A DNA stretch of 64,000 nucleotides, taken from assembly GCF_013178945.1 (NCBI RefSeq), contig NZ_JABFDM010000001.1, positions 558,001-622,000 of the forward strand. The letters are read 5' to 3'. Positions 17,059 to 25,881 of the stretch are shown in pieces. The position numbers and the translations under genes were made by a program. The notes under the pieces were generated by a model. The model did not search any database and was not told the origin of the DNA. It saw only the letters and a program-made list of their open reading frames with translations. The stretch is from Bradyrhizobium aeschynomenes. GTDB taxonomy: Bacteria; Pseudomonadota; Alphaproteobacteria; Rhizobiales; Xanthobacteraceae. The first letter of the stretch is position 1, and each line of letters starts with the position of its first letter.

Positions 17059-18255
17059 TCAGATCACCTTCCGTCGCGCGAGATCGTCCATTTCCTGGTC
17101 TGATAGTCCGAGCCAGCCCTGGTAGACCTCGCGATTGTCTTGGCCGACGTCGCCGGCGGCATGGCGCAGCGTCGCGGGATCGTTGCCGAAGCGTGGCACG
17201 ACGTTCGACATCGCCACCGAGCCGAAATCGCGATCGGGCACGCGCGTGATCATCTCGCGCGCGACGGCCTGAGGATCATGAGCGATCTGATCGATCGCGT
17301 AGATCGGCGCGATCGTGCCCTTGGCCGCGGTGAAACGGGCGAGGACTTCATCCAGGTCGTGCGCGGCGCACCAAGCGGCGAAGATCGCGTTGAGTTCGTC
17401 GGCGTGCCTCACGCGCGAGGCGTTGTCGGCGAAGCGCGGATCGTCGATCAGGTCGTGGCGATCGATGGCGCGGCAGTTGGCCGCGTAGAGCGCGTTGGTG
17501 GAGCCGGCCAAGGTCACCCAGCGGTCGTCGCGGGTGCGGTAGACCGCGGCCGGTGCCGAATAGCCGTTGGCATTGCCGATGCGGCTGCGGCTGAAGCCGA
17601 GCTGGTCGTGCTCGACCGGCAGCACGTCGAGCAGGCGGAACACTGCTTCCGTCAGCGCGAGATCGATTTCCTCGCCCGGCGCATCGGGATCAGCAGCGCG
17701 TTTCCACAATGCGGCCAGCACGCCGATCGCGCCGAACGCGCCGCCGATGGCATCACCGATCGGATAGCCGGGATGGGTCGGCTCGCCATCAGCCTCGCCG
17801 GTGATGTAGGTGAGCCCGCCCATCGCCTCGAAGATGCGGGCGAAGCCGGGGCGGTCCTTGTACGGCCCGTCCTGACCGAAGGCGGTGGCGCGCAGGATGA
17901 CGAGGCGCGGCTGGATCGACCACAACACCTCTTTCGACAATCCCCACCTGTCGAGCGTGCCGGGTCGGAAGTTCTCGATCAGCACATCGAAGCGCGGCAG
18001 CAGCCGCTTGAGCAGCGCGAGGCCGTCGGGCGTGCGCAGGTCGAGCGTCGCGAAACTCTTGTTGCGGTTGGCGGTCTTCCACCACAACGGCTTGCCGTCC
18101 TTGAACGGCGGGAAGGTGCGGACGCCGTCGCCATGGCCCGGCATCTCGATCTTCAGAACGTCCGCGCCGTAGTCGGCGAGCAGCGTCGCCGCGAACGGCG
18201 CAGCGATGATCGTCGCGATGTCGAGAACCTTCAAACCTGCGAGCGGTCCGGCCAT
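17059..18255 (-). CDS. Family III CoA-transferase (CaiB/BaiF)
   Basis: 398-residue enzyme that moves CoA between carboxylic acids. Family signatures are LAGLKVLDIATIIAAPFAATLLADYGADVLKIE at the N-terminus, LDLRTPDGLALLKRLLPRFDVLIENFRPGTLDRWG, and the catalytic Asp region PIGDAIGGAFGAIGVLAAL. Length fits the family (about 390-410). Start ATG 18255 lies 15 bases after the IclR stop, so the two are in one operon. The operon continues with two receptors, suggesting uptake and activation of one organic acid. Substrate unknown. Confidence 0.92.
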   Translation of the reverse strand: MAGPLAGLKVLDIATIIAAPFAATLLADYGADVLKIEMPGHGDGVRTFPPFKDGKPLWWKTANRNKSFATLDLRTPDGLALLKRLLPRFDVLIENFRPGTLDRWGLSKEVLWSIQPRLVILRATAFGQDGPYKDRPGFARIFEAMGGLTYITGEADGEPTHPGYPIGDAIGGAFGAIGVLAALWKRAADPDAPGEEIDLALTEAVFRLLDVLPVEHDQLGFSRSRIGNANGYSAPAAVYRTRDDRWVTLAGSTNALYAANCRAIDRHDLIDDPRFADNASRVRHADELNAIFAAWCAAHDLDEVLARFTAAKGTIAPIYAIDQIAHDPQAVAREMITRVPDRDFGSVAMSNVVPRFGNDPATLRHAAGDVGQDNREVYQGWLGLSDQEMDDLARRKVI

Positions 18256-18270
18256 GGCGTTCCGTGCCTC

Positions 18271-19152
18271 TCAGCCTGCGTGCGCCGGCAGTGGCGTACG
18301 CCTGCTGATCCCGGGTTCGGCCTCGTTGATGAGCGCGCGGATGCTGGCGGCGAGCGCATTGATGCGCGGGCCGATCTCGGCCTCGAGCTGGCCCGGCTGC
18401 AGGCGGAAGGCCGGGATGCCGCAATTGATCGCGAAAGCGCGGCCCGAGTTCGCCGCATAATGCAGCGGCGCCGCCACCGCGTGAATCGCGGGCATGTATT
18501 CGCCGACGCAGGTGCAGAACCCGCGCTCGGCGCATTGTGCGATGCCGTCGAAATAGAGCGCGGAAAAGTCGCTCCATTGCGCGGCATTGCCGGCGGCGAG
18601 CTGCGCGTCGAAACGCGCGGCCTCCTCGCGCGGCAGGATCGACGCCGCTGCGCGGCCCATCGCGGTTGCGAGCACGGTGATCGGCATGCCGATGTCGGGA
18701 ACATGCGGTCCGACGTCGCCGGAGCGCGCGGTCTCGACATAGACGATGGCGCTGCCGTCGAGCAGGCCGATCGACACAGTGCCGCGGACGCTCGCGGCGA
18801 GATCCTGCATCAGCGGCCGTGCGACCTGTCGGAACGGCATGTCGGCGAGCAGCGGATGCGCCATCCGCAGCGCGCGAATGCCGAGGCGATATTTCGCGAG
18901 GGCCTGGTCGAAGGCGAGGTAGCCGAGCTCGGTGAGCGTGTGGGTCAGCCGGGCGACCGTCGGCCGCGGGATGCCGGTGCGGATCGAGATGTCCATGTTG
19001 CCGAGCACGGCGGACCCCATCCCGAACGCCTCCAGCACGAACAGCCCCTTGGCCAGCGTGGTGGCAAACGCAGCATCGCTGGCGCTGTCGGCCAGCATCG
19101 TCTCGACGGCGCGATCGCGGCTGGGAAGAGAGGATCTTGAAGCGGCGGTCAT
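18271..19152 (-). CDS. IclR-family transcriptional regulator
   Basis: About 293 residues (starting at ATG 19152; an upstream ATG at 19188 would add 12 residues; neither has a clear ribosome site). The winged helix-turn-helix is at about 28-85 (AKGLFVLEAF, then ISIRTGIPRPTVARLTHTLTELGYLAF). The effector domain contains the usual VSIGLLDGSAIVYVETARSG and the C-terminal AAPLHYAANSGRAFAINCGIPA. It is the first gene of the CoA-transferase operon and divergent from the rhodanese gene. A perfect palindrome lies 62 bases upstream of its start. It probably controls the operon in response to the transported acid or its CoA ester. Confidence 0.88.
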   Translation of the reverse strand: MTAASRSSLPSRDRAVETMLADSASDAAFATTLAKGLFVLEAFGMGSAVLGNMDISIRTGIPRPTVARLTHTLTELGYLAFDQALAKYRLGIRALRMAHPLLADMPFRQVARPLMQDLAASVRGTVSIGLLDGSAIVYVETARSGDVGPHVPDIGMPITVLATAMGRAAASILPREEAARFDAQLAAGNAAQWSDFSALYFDGIAQCAERGFCTCVGEYMPAIHAVAAPLHYAANSGRAFAINCGIPAFRLQPGQLEAEIGPRINALAASIRALINEAEPGISRRTPLPAHAG

Positions 19153-19213
19153 GGAGCCAGCATGACCGATCGTGAGAAATGAGTCCATATGTTTGTAAAA
19201 TTCGCCATATAAC

Positions 19214-19228
19214 GTCCACTATGTGGAC
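19214..19228. promoter_or_regulatory. Palindromic operator candidate for IclR
   Basis: GTCCACTATGTGGAC: perfect 6-bp arms around TAT, in the divergent gap between the IclR gene and the rhodanese gene. Its size and location fit an IclR-family autoregulatory site. Confidence 0.5.
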
Positions 19229-19331
19229 ATAAGGCCGGTGTCGACACTCCTTGGCAGCTCTCCCGATCGTGGGTTGTGGGACAGCGGCAGGCCCGCTACC
19301 GCTGTCCCTTCAACGTCCGGGAGGGAAATCG

Positions 19332-19727
19332 ATGTCGACGTCAGTCAAGCAGATGCTGGAAGCCGCCAACGCCGCGGTGCCGAAGATCACGCCGGCCGAG
19401 GCGCAGGCCATGATCGCCAAGGGCAACACGCTGGTGCTCGACGTGCGCGATGCGCCGGAGGTCGAAAAGAGCGGCAAGATCGAGGGCGCTCACCACGTCT
19501 CGCGCGGCATGCTCGAATTCCGAGCCGATCCGGACTCGCCCTATCACGACAAGAACTTCAGCAAGGACAAGAGCGTCATTCTGTACTGCGCCTCCGGCGG
19601 CCGCGCCGCGCTGTCCGGCAAGACGCTGAAGGAACTCGGCTACGACAAGGTGTTCAACGTCGGCGGCTTCAAGGACTGGGCCGACAATGGCGGCGCGGTC
19701 GAGAAGCCGATCGAGCCGGGGATGTAG
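19332..19727 (+). CDS. Rhodanese-like sulfurtransferase domain protein
   Basis: 131-residue single-domain rhodanese. The fold begins VPKITPAEAQAMIAKGNTLVLDVRDAPEVEKSGKIEGAHHVSRG and carries the active-site loop YCASGGRAALS with the catalytic cysteine, then VFNVGGFKDWADNGG. It transfers sulfane sulfur between thiols; partner unknown. Start ATG 19332 has GGGAGGGA upstream; the longer open frame is not needed. No signal peptide, so cytoplasmic. It is divergent from the IclR operon. Confidence 0.9.
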   Translation: MSTSVKQMLEAANAAVPKITPAEAQAMIAKGNTLVLDVRDAPEVEKSGKIEGAHHVSRGMLEFRADPDSPYHDKNFSKDKSVILYCASGGRAALSGKTLKELGYDKVFNVGGFKDWADNGGAVEKPIEPGM

Positions 19728-19768
19728 CTTGAGTGCATGGGGCAGGCGCAAGCCGCTTCAATCACCGC

Positions 19769-19844
19769 CGTCATTGCGAGCGAAGCGAAGCAATCCAGAG
19801 TCGTTTCCACAGCCCTGGATTGCTTCGCTTCGCTCGCGATGACG
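19769..19844. repeat. Long palindromic intergenic repeat
   Basis: 76-base near-perfect inverted repeat: CGTCATTGCGAGCGAAGCGA at the left arm and its mirror ending CGCGATGACG, with a short centre. Sits between the convergent rhodanese and OpuC-like genes. It belongs to a different family from the repeats at 5.6 kb. Possible transcript-stop hairpin as well. Confidence 0.8.
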
Positions 19845-19863
19845 AAAGAGAGGCCAGCGAGCC

Positions 19864-21420
19864 TCACTTCGAGATCTTGCTCCATAGCCAGCGCGCCACG
19901 GCCCGTGGCGAGGACTCCGCGTCGCTGCCCGATGCGCGCAGGTTGGCCTGCTGCATGGTGGCGATGTCGATGCGGCCGAGCAGCGGGCGCAGCGCATCCT
20001 GCAGCGCGCGATCATCGGCGCGCCGCGGCGACAGCAGCAGGATCGCGTCATAGGGCGGGATGGCCTGCTTGGGATCGCCAAGCACGACGAGATCGTACTT
20101 GGCGGTCAGCCCGTCGCTGGTGTAGCCGGCGATGACGTCGACCTCGCCCGAGGCCACCGCGGCATACATGAAGTCAGGCTGCATCTGGCGCTGGGCGCGG
20201 AAGGTGAGCCCATAGGCATCGCGCAGGGCGGCCCATTCGGGGCGCGAGAAGAACTCGTAGTCGCCGGCGATCGACATCTGCGCGGTGTGGCGCGCGAGAT
20301 CTTCGATCGAGCGGATGCCGAGCGCCTCGGCCTTCTTGCGCGGCATCACCAGCGCGTAGGCGTTCTCGAAGCCGAGCTCGCCGAGCAGCGTGACCTTGTC
20401 TTTCGCAAGATCCTGCTTCAACGCTTCGAGCAGTGCGGCGCGCGGCAGTTGCTCGTTGTGGTGAAACTGGTTGGCCCATAGCGTGCCGGAGTACTCGACA
20501 TAGAGGTCGATGTCGCCATTCCTGAGCGCACCATAGATCACGCTGGAGCCAAGCCCGGCGCGTGTCGCCGCCGATAGTCCCGCGGCCTGAAGCCGGTCGC
20601 TGATCAGGGCCGAGAGCACATATTGTTCGGTGAAGGTTTTTGCACCGATGACGTAGCGCGCGGAGCCGCCGGCGAGCGAGGGCAGAAGACTCGCGACGAC
20701 CATCAGTGCAATGGTGGCGGTTCCCAGCGCTACGCGGGCGCGGCTGCGCCTGCGCAAGCCGTGCTCGATCAGCGCCAGCAACTGGTCGACGACGAGCGCC
20801 AGCACGGCTGCGGCGACGCAGCCGAAGACGACCAGCACCCAGTTCTGCGTCTGCAGTCCGGCAAAGATGTAGTTGCCGAGCGAGGTCTGACCGATCGGCG
20901 TCGACAACGTCGCGGTGCCGATCACCCACACGGCCGCGGTGCGGATGCCGGCCATGATGACCGGCAGCGCCAGCGGCAGCTCGACCATCCTCAGCGCCTG
21001 GTGCTCGGTCATGCCGACGCCCTTGGCGGCCTCGATCAGACCCGCATCGACGCCGTTGAGCCCGGTGATGGTGTTGCGCAGCACCGGCAGCATCGAATAC
21101 AGCGCCAGCGCCAGCACCGCCGGCAGGAAGCCGAAAGCCGAGAACGACAGCCCGAACCAGCGCGAGGTCAGCGCGGCGAGCGCCAGCAGCAGCGGATAGA
21201 ACAGCGCGAGCAGCGCCAGCCCCGGCACCGTCTGCACCACGCTGGCGAGCCCGAGCAGCAGGCTGCGCAGCGCGGGGCGATTGCGGGCGACGAGCGCCAG
21301 TGGAAAGCTGACGATCAGGCCCAGCGCCAGCGCAGCGACGCTGACACGCAGATGGCTGCCGAGATAGTCGGCGAGATGCGACAGCGCCTCGGCAAAGCGT
21401 GGATCGGAGAGCACGCTCAT
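19864..21420 (-). CDS. Osmoprotectant ABC importer: permease fused to substrate-binding domain (OpuCB-OpuCC type)
   Basis: 518 residues. The N-terminal 215 residues form an ABC permease of the glycine betaine/choline family with about five to six helices, including the EAA-like loop IEAAKGVGMTEHQALRMVELPLALPVIMAGIRTA. One more helix (about 232-250) links to a C-terminal OpuAC-type binding domain starting YVIGAKTFTEQYVLSALISDRLQAAG. That domain contains LYVEYSGTLW and a conserved ASGEVDVIAGYTSDG. Fused permease-receptor proteins are known in this family. It overlaps the ATPase gene by ATGA, so both are one operon. Ligand probably a quaternary amine, though this subgroup may bind others. Confidence 0.9.
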   Translation of the reverse strand: MSVLSDPRFAEALSHLADYLGSHLRVSVAALALGLIVSFPLALVARNRPALRSLLLGLASVVQTVPGLALLALFYPLLLALAALTSRWFGLSFSAFGFLPAVLALALYSMLPVLRNTITGLNGVDAGLIEAAKGVGMTEHQALRMVELPLALPVIMAGIRTAAVWVIGTATLSTPIGQTSLGNYIFAGLQTQNWVLVVFGCVAAAVLALVVDQLLALIEHGLRRRSRARVALGTATIALMVVASLLPSLAGGSARYVIGAKTFTEQYVLSALISDRLQAAGLSAATRAGLGSSVIYGALRNGDIDLYVEYSGTLWANQFHHNEQLPRAALLEALKQDLAKDKVTLLGELGFENAYALVMPRKKAEALGIRSIEDLARHTAQMSIAGDYEFFSRPEWAALRDAYGLTFRAQRQMQPDFMYAAVASGEVDVIAGYTSDGLTAKYDLVVLGDPKQAIPPYDAILLLSPRRADDRALQDALRPLLGRIDIATMQQANLRASGSDAESSPRAVARWLWSKISK

Positions 21421-22211
21421 GCCGCGCCGCTCTCGGGCAGCAGCGCCGCGAGCCGCGCGGCCTGCCGGCGCGGTGTCGTCATCAGCTCCGCCACATAAGG
21501 CTCGCGGCTCGCCGCGAGCTCCGCCGGTGTGCCGACCTCGACCAGGCGTCCGCCGCGCATCACGGCGACGCGGTCGGCCAGCAGCAGCGCCTCGGTGATG
21601 TCGTGCGTGATCATCACGGTGGTCAGTCCGAGCTTGTCATGCAGCGCGCGATAGTCTTGACCGAGCGTATCGCGCGTCAGTGGATCGAGCGCGCCAAACG
21701 GCTCGTCCATCAGCACGATGCGCGGCCGCGCGGCGAGCGCGCGGGCAACCCCGACGCGCTGGCGCTGACCTCCGGAGAGCTCGTCCGGCAGGCGGTCGCG
21801 ATGCGCCGTGCGGTCGAGCTGGACGAGGTCGAGCAGCTCGTCGACCCGCGCGGCGATCTCGTGGGTCGGCGTGCCCAGCAGCCTGGGGGTGATGCCGATG
21901 TTGGCGGCAACCGTCATGTGTGGAAACAGCGCGGCGTTCTGAAACACGTTGCCGATACGGCGCCGCAAGGCGACCGGTTCGAGATGGCCGATATCCTCGC
22001 CAGCGATGCGGATCGTGCCGCTGTCCGGCGCGATCAGCCGGTTGGTCAGCCGCAGCAGAGTGGTCTTGCCGGAGCCGGAGCCGCCGACGATGGCCAGGAA
22101 CTCGCCCTCGGCGATATCGAGCGAGACGTCGTCCACCGCCGTCACGGCGCCCGTGGTGCCGGGGAAGCTCTTGCGGACGTTGCCATAGGTGATGAGGGGC
22201 GTGCGCGGCAT
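21417..22211 (-). CDS. Osmoprotectant ABC importer ATPase (OpuCA/ProV-like)
   Basis: 264 residues. Walker A GGSGSGKTTLLRL, Q loop VFQNAALFPHMTV, signature LSGGQRQRVGVARAL, Walker B RIVLMDEPFGALD and the switch His in MITHDITEA are all present. No CBS domains at the C-terminus, unlike some ProV proteins. The start ATG 22211 has GAAAGG upstream; the open frame extends to 22256. Stop overlaps the fused permease gene. The divergent NitT-type operon begins 119 bases away. Confidence 0.92.
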   Translation of the reverse strand: MPRTPLITYGNVRKSFPGTTGAVTAVDDVSLDIAEGEFLAIVGGSGSGKTTLLRLTNRLIAPDSGTIRIAGEDIGHLEPVALRRRIGNVFQNAALFPHMTVAANIGITPRLLGTPTHEIAARVDELLDLVQLDRTAHRDRLPDELSGGQRQRVGVARALAARPRIVLMDEPFGALDPLTRDTLGQDYRALHDKLGLTTVMITHDITEALLLADRVAVMRGGRLVEVGTPAELAASREPYVAELMTTPRRQAARLAALLPESGAA

Positions 22212-22330
22212 GCGGCCTTTCGGGGCGGGGGGCCTCGGCTCGGACTGACCTAGCACATCCGGGCGGTGCGTTGAACTTCACCGCGCAAGCGGCTAAGCCG
22301 TCCCGGCCATTTTCGGGGAGGAACTTGGAC

Positions 22331-23143
22331 GTGACGCAGTCAACGGCCGCCGCGGTTTCGCTGGACGGGACCACGGTCGCATTCCGTCTCGCCGGCGGGC
22401 GCACCTATACCGCCGTGGAGACGGCCGATCTCGCCGTCGCCGACGGTGAGTTCGTCGCCATCGTCGGGCCAACCGGCTGCGGCAAGTCCACGCTTCTCAA
22501 CGTCGCCGCCGGGCTGCTGAAGCCGGCCGCAGGCCACGTCCGCATCTTCGGCCAGCCGCTGGCCGGCCTCAATCGCGATGCCGGCTACCTGTTCCAGGCC
22601 GATGCGCTGTTCCCGTGGAAGACGGCGCTGGAGAACGTCGCCATCGGGCTCGAGGTCGCCGGCACGCCGTCGGCCGAGGCCACAGCCAAGGCACAGCAAT
22701 GGCTGACCTCGGTCGGCCTTGGCGCCTTCGGCAACCGTTATCCGCACATGCTGTCGGGCGGCCAGCGCAAGCGCGTCGGCCTCGCCCAGGTCCTGATCCG
22801 CAATCCCCGCATCATCCTGATGGACGAGCCGTTCGGTCCGCTCGACGCGCAGACGCGGCAGATCATGGGCAATCTGCTGCTCGATCTCTGGAACGCCGAC
22901 CGCAAGGCGGTGCTGTTCGTCACTCACGACCTGGAGGAGGCGATCGCGCTCGCCGATCGCGTCGTCATCATGTCCGCCGGGCCTGCCTCGCGCATCATCG
23001 GCGACTGGCGCGTCACCCTGCCGCGCCCGCGCGACATCTTCGAGGTGCGCATGAAGCACGAGTTCCACGAACTGCATCGCGAGATCTGGCAGACGCTGAA
23101 GGCCGAGGTCGAGAAGACCTACAAGCAGGCGGAGGCGGTGTGA
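22331..23143 (+). CDS. NitT/TauT-type ABC importer ATPase
   Basis: 270 residues. Walker A GPTGCGKSTLLN, Q loop LFQADALFPWKTALENV (typical of SsuB/TauB), signature LSGGQRKRVGLAQVL, Walker B RIILMDEPFGPLD and VTHDLEEAIALADRV are intact. Start is GTG 22331 with GGGGAGGAAC upstream; the longer open frame has no ribosome site. First gene of a five-gene operon: ATPase, permease, receptor, Nudix protein and PPK2. Next gene overlaps its stop (TGATG). Confidence 0.92.
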   Translation: MTQSTAAAVSLDGTTVAFRLAGGRTYTAVETADLAVADGEFVAIVGPTGCGKSTLLNVAAGLLKPAAGHVRIFGQPLAGLNRDAGYLFQADALFPWKTALENVAIGLEVAGTPSAEATAKAQQWLTSVGLGAFGNRYPHMLSGGQRKRVGLAQVLIRNPRIILMDEPFGPLDAQTRQIMGNLLLDLWNADRKAVLFVTHDLEEAIALADRVVIMSAGPASRIIGDWRVTLPRPRDIFEVRMKHEFHELHREIWQTLKAEVEKTYKQAEAV

Positions 23144-23928
23144 TGTCGCGTCTCGGTCTGCTCGCGCTGCAATTGCTCGTCGCCGTGGTCGCGATCGCGC
23201 TGTGGCAGTTCTTTGCCACCGTGCCGGTGTTCGGCCGCATCCTGCTGCCGCCGTTCTTCTTCTCCAATCCCGCCGACGTATCGGCGCAGGTCGTGAAATG
23301 GTTCACGACCGGCTCGATCTGGAAGCATCTCGCCATCACCTTGTGGGAGTCGATCCTGGCCTTCACGATCGGCTCGTTCGGCGGCGTGCTGGTCGGCTTC
23401 TGGTTCGCGCGCAAGCCGCTGGTCGCTGCGGTGTTCGATCCCTACGTCAAGATGGCCAACGCCCTGCCGCGCGTGGTGCTGGCGCCGATCTTCACGCTGT
23501 GGCTGGGCTTGGGCATCTGGTCCAAGGTCGCGCTCGGTGTGACGCTGGTGTTCTTCATCGTCTTCTTCAACGTCTATCAGGGCGTGAAGGAGGTCTCGCC
23601 GGTGGTGCGCGACAACGCGCGCATGCTGGGGATGAGCGAGCGGCAGCTGATGCGCCACGTCTACTGGCCCAGCGCGCTGTCCTGGATGTTCTCGTCGCTG
23701 CACACGTCGGTGGGCTTCGCCGTGGTCGGTGCCGTCGTCGGCGAGTATCTCGGCTCGGCAGCCGGCCTCGGCTATCTCATCCAGCAGGCCGAAGGCATCT
23801 TCGACGTCGCCGGCGTGTTCGCTGGCATGTTCGTGCTGTCGGCGTTCGTGATCCTGATCGACATCTGCGTGACGCTGGTGGAGCGCAGGCTGCTGGTGTG
23901 GCGGCCCGATGCGGCGGATGGAAGATGA
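23143..23928 (+). CDS. NitT/TauT-type ABC importer permease
   Basis: 261 residues with about six membrane helices. It has the permease loop of the SsuC/TauC family (VKEVSPVVRDNARMLGMSERQLMRHVYWPSAL, followed by GFAVVGAVVGEYLGSAAGLGYLI). Start ATG 23143 overlaps the ATPase stop. The C-terminus ends in a charged tail. It forms the channel for the substrate delivered by the receptor at 24150. Confidence 0.92.
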   Translation: MSRLGLLALQLLVAVVAIALWQFFATVPVFGRILLPPFFFSNPADVSAQVVKWFTTGSIWKHLAITLWESILAFTIGSFGGVLVGFWFARKPLVAAVFDPYVKMANALPRVVLAPIFTLWLGLGIWSKVALGVTLVFFIVFFNVYQGVKEVSPVVRDNARMLGMSERQLMRHVYWPSALSWMFSSLHTSVGFAVVGAVVGEYLGSAAGLGYLIQQAEGIFDVAGVFAGMFVLSAFVILIDICVTLVERRLLVWRPDAADGR

Positions 23929-23951
23929 GGGGCGCGGTGCTCCCACATCCT

Positions 23952-24080
23952 CCGCCGTCGTCCCGGCGAACGCCGGGACCCATACCGCGTGATATCGCGG
24001 TTGGAAAAGACGGGTCGTCCGGTGTGCCCCAAACCACTCCCTGGGGTTATGGGTCCCGGCGTTCGCCGGGACGACGGCGG
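23952..24080. repeat. Palindromic intergenic repeat within the operon gap
   Basis: The arms CCGCCGTCGTCCCGGCGAAC and its mirror GTTCGCCGGGACGACGGCGG enclose about 90 bases that include a further CCATACCGCGTGATATCGCGG palindrome. It separates the permease from the receptor gene (221-base gap) and could shape relative expression, for example by stabilising upstream mRNA. Confidence 0.75.
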
Positions 24081-24149
24081 TGGGTGGCGCGGCCTTCTAA
24101 AGCCACATCAACACGCCTAATCTGACCAACGACAGAACGGAGGAAACAT

Positions 24150-25163
24150 ATGAACAAGTTCATCAACAGCGTGACCGGCGCGCTGCTGGCGTTGACGCTG
24201 AGCACCGGGGTTGCCAGCGCCGCAACCAAGGTCACGATCGCGGTCGGCGGCGGCGCCTGCCTGTGCTATCTGCCGACGGTGCTGGCCAAGCAGCTCGGCG
24301 AATATGAGAAGGCCGGGCTCGACGTCGAGCTGGTCGACCTCAAGGGCGGCTCGGACGCGCTGAAGGCCGTGCTCGGCGGCAGCGCCGACGTCGTCTCCGG
24401 CTATTTCGATCACTGCGTCAATCTCGCGGCCAAGAAGCAGGAGATGCAGTCCTTCGTCGTGTACGACCGCTATCCCGGTCTCGTGCTCGTCGTGGCACCG
24501 TCGCATAACAAGGAGATCAGCTCGATCAAGGATCTCGCCGGCAAGAAGGTCGGCGTCAGCGCGCCGGGCTCCTCGACCGACTTCTTCCTGAAGTACATGC
24601 TGAAGAAGAACGGCGTCGATCCCACCTCGACCGCCGTGATCGGCGTCGGCCTCGGCGCCACCGCGGTGGCGGCGATGGAGCAGGGCCAGATCGACGCGGC
24701 CGTGATGCTCGACCCTTCGGTCACCGTGCTGCAGGGCAAGCATCCGGACCTCAAGATCCTCAGCGACACCCGCACGCAGCACGACACGCTGGAGGTGTTC
24801 GGCGGCGAATATCCCGGCGGTGCGCTGTATTCGACGGTGGCCTGGATCTCCGGCCACGAGAAGGAGGCGCAGGCGCTGACCAACGCCATCGTGGCGACGC
24901 TCAACTGGATCCATTCGCATACGCCGGAGGAGATCATGGCGAAGATGCCGGAGGAACTGGTCGGCAAGGACAAGGCGCTCTATCTCGCCGCGCTGAAGAA
25001 CACGATTCCGATGTACTCGCAGACCGGCAAGATGGATCCGAAGGGCGCCGACGCCGTGCTCGCGGTGTTCTCGACCGGCTCGCCCGACGTCGCCAAGGCC
25101 AACATCGACGTCAGCAAGACCTTCACCAACAAGTTCGTCGAGCAGGCCAAGGGCGCGAAATAA
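24150..25163 (+). CDS. NitT/TauT-type periplasmic substrate-binding protein
   Basis: 337 residues with signal peptide (about 1-24, LLALTLSTGVASAA). Fold signatures of the SsuA/ThiY (NMT1-like) type: GLDVELVDLKGGSDALKAVLGGSADVVSG, LAGKKVGVSAPGSSTDFFLKYML, and a sensor-like AMEQGQIDAAVMLDPS. A CxC motif in GGACLCYLPTVLA is unusual for the binding pocket. AACGGAGG precedes the start. Ligand unknown: sulfonates, nitrate-like ions, pyrimidines and aromatic acids are all possible for the family. Confidence 0.9.
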   Translation: MNKFINSVTGALLALTLSTGVASAATKVTIAVGGGACLCYLPTVLAKQLGEYEKAGLDVELVDLKGGSDALKAVLGGSADVVSGYFDHCVNLAAKKQEMQSFVVYDRYPGLVLVVAPSHNKEISSIKDLAGKKVGVSAPGSSTDFFLKYMLKKNGVDPTSTAVIGVGLGATAVAAMEQGQIDAAVMLDPSVTVLQGKHPDLKILSDTRTQHDTLEVFGGEYPGGALYSTVAWISGHEKEAQALTNAIVATLNWIHSHTPEEIMAKMPEELVGKDKALYLAALKNTIPMYSQTGKMDPKGADAVLAVFSTGSPDVAKANIDVSKTFTNKFVEQAKGAK

Positions 25164-25167
25164 GCGG

Positions 25168-25881
25168 ATGCCCGACGTCATCATCCACCGCGTCACCGCG
25201 CTCGACCTCAAGGTCGAGCCGTGGGACTGGCCGTTCGCGCAAGCGCGCCGCGACGACATCGCGGCGCATTTCGCCGAACGGCAGCGCGAGAAGCCCGGCC
25301 TGTGGAATGGACGCATCCTGCTCGGGCGTGATGCTCGCTTCGAGAACGGCCAGTTCTCGGCGAGCTATTTCGAGACCGATTTCGCCAGCCTGCTGGCCTG
25401 GCGCGACTGGGGCTTTCCCGACCGCACAGCCTTCAACGGCTTCGGCATGGGCGCGCTGCGCGCGGCCGACGGCGCCTTCGTGCTCGGCGAGATGGGCGCG
25501 CACACGGCCAATGCCGGGCGGCTGTATTTTCCGGCCGGCACGCCGGATCTCGCCGATGTCGATGGCGGCACGCTCGATCTCGCCGCCAACGTCGCGCGCG
25601 AGGTCGAGGAGGAGACCGGACTGAGGCCCGCGGACTATCGCGCGTCGCCACATTGGGACTGCGTCATGACCGGCGCCACGATCGCCATGATGCGCGTGCT
25701 CGATGCGCCCGAGACCGGCGATGTCCTGCAGCGCCGGATCGAAGCCAACCTCGCTGCACAGCACGAGCCGGAACTCTCGGCGATCCAGCTCGTTCGAAGC
25801 CGGGACGATCTGACGGCGGCGATGCCGCGCTTCGTCACCGCCTTCCTCGAAACGCAGTTCGACGCAGGAGAGACGTCCTGA
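25168..25881 (+). CDS. Nudix-hydrolase-like protein with incomplete Nudix box
   Basis: 237 residues, no signal peptide. The segment GGTLDLAANVAREVEEETGL is a Nudix box with REVEEETGL intact, but the first conserved glutamate of the box reads as leucine. Such changes can mean altered metal binding or non-hydrolytic use. Upstream, LGEMGAHTANAGRLYFPAGTPDL resembles the strand before the box. It starts four bases after the receptor stop and overlaps PPK2 by TGATG, so it is firmly inside the transporter operon. Function unproven; it may process a nucleotide-like substrate of the transporter. Confidence 0.78.
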   Translation: MPDVIIHRVTALDLKVEPWDWPFAQARRDDIAAHFAERQREKPGLWNGRILLGRDARFENGQFSASYFETDFASLLAWRDWGFPDRTAFNGFGMGALRAADGAFVLGEMGAHTANAGRLYFPAGTPDLADVDGGTLDLAANVAREVEEETGLRPADYRASPHWDCVMTGATIAMMRVLDAPETGDVLQRRIEANLAAQHEPELSAIQLVRSRDDLTAAMPRFVTAFLETQFDAGETS

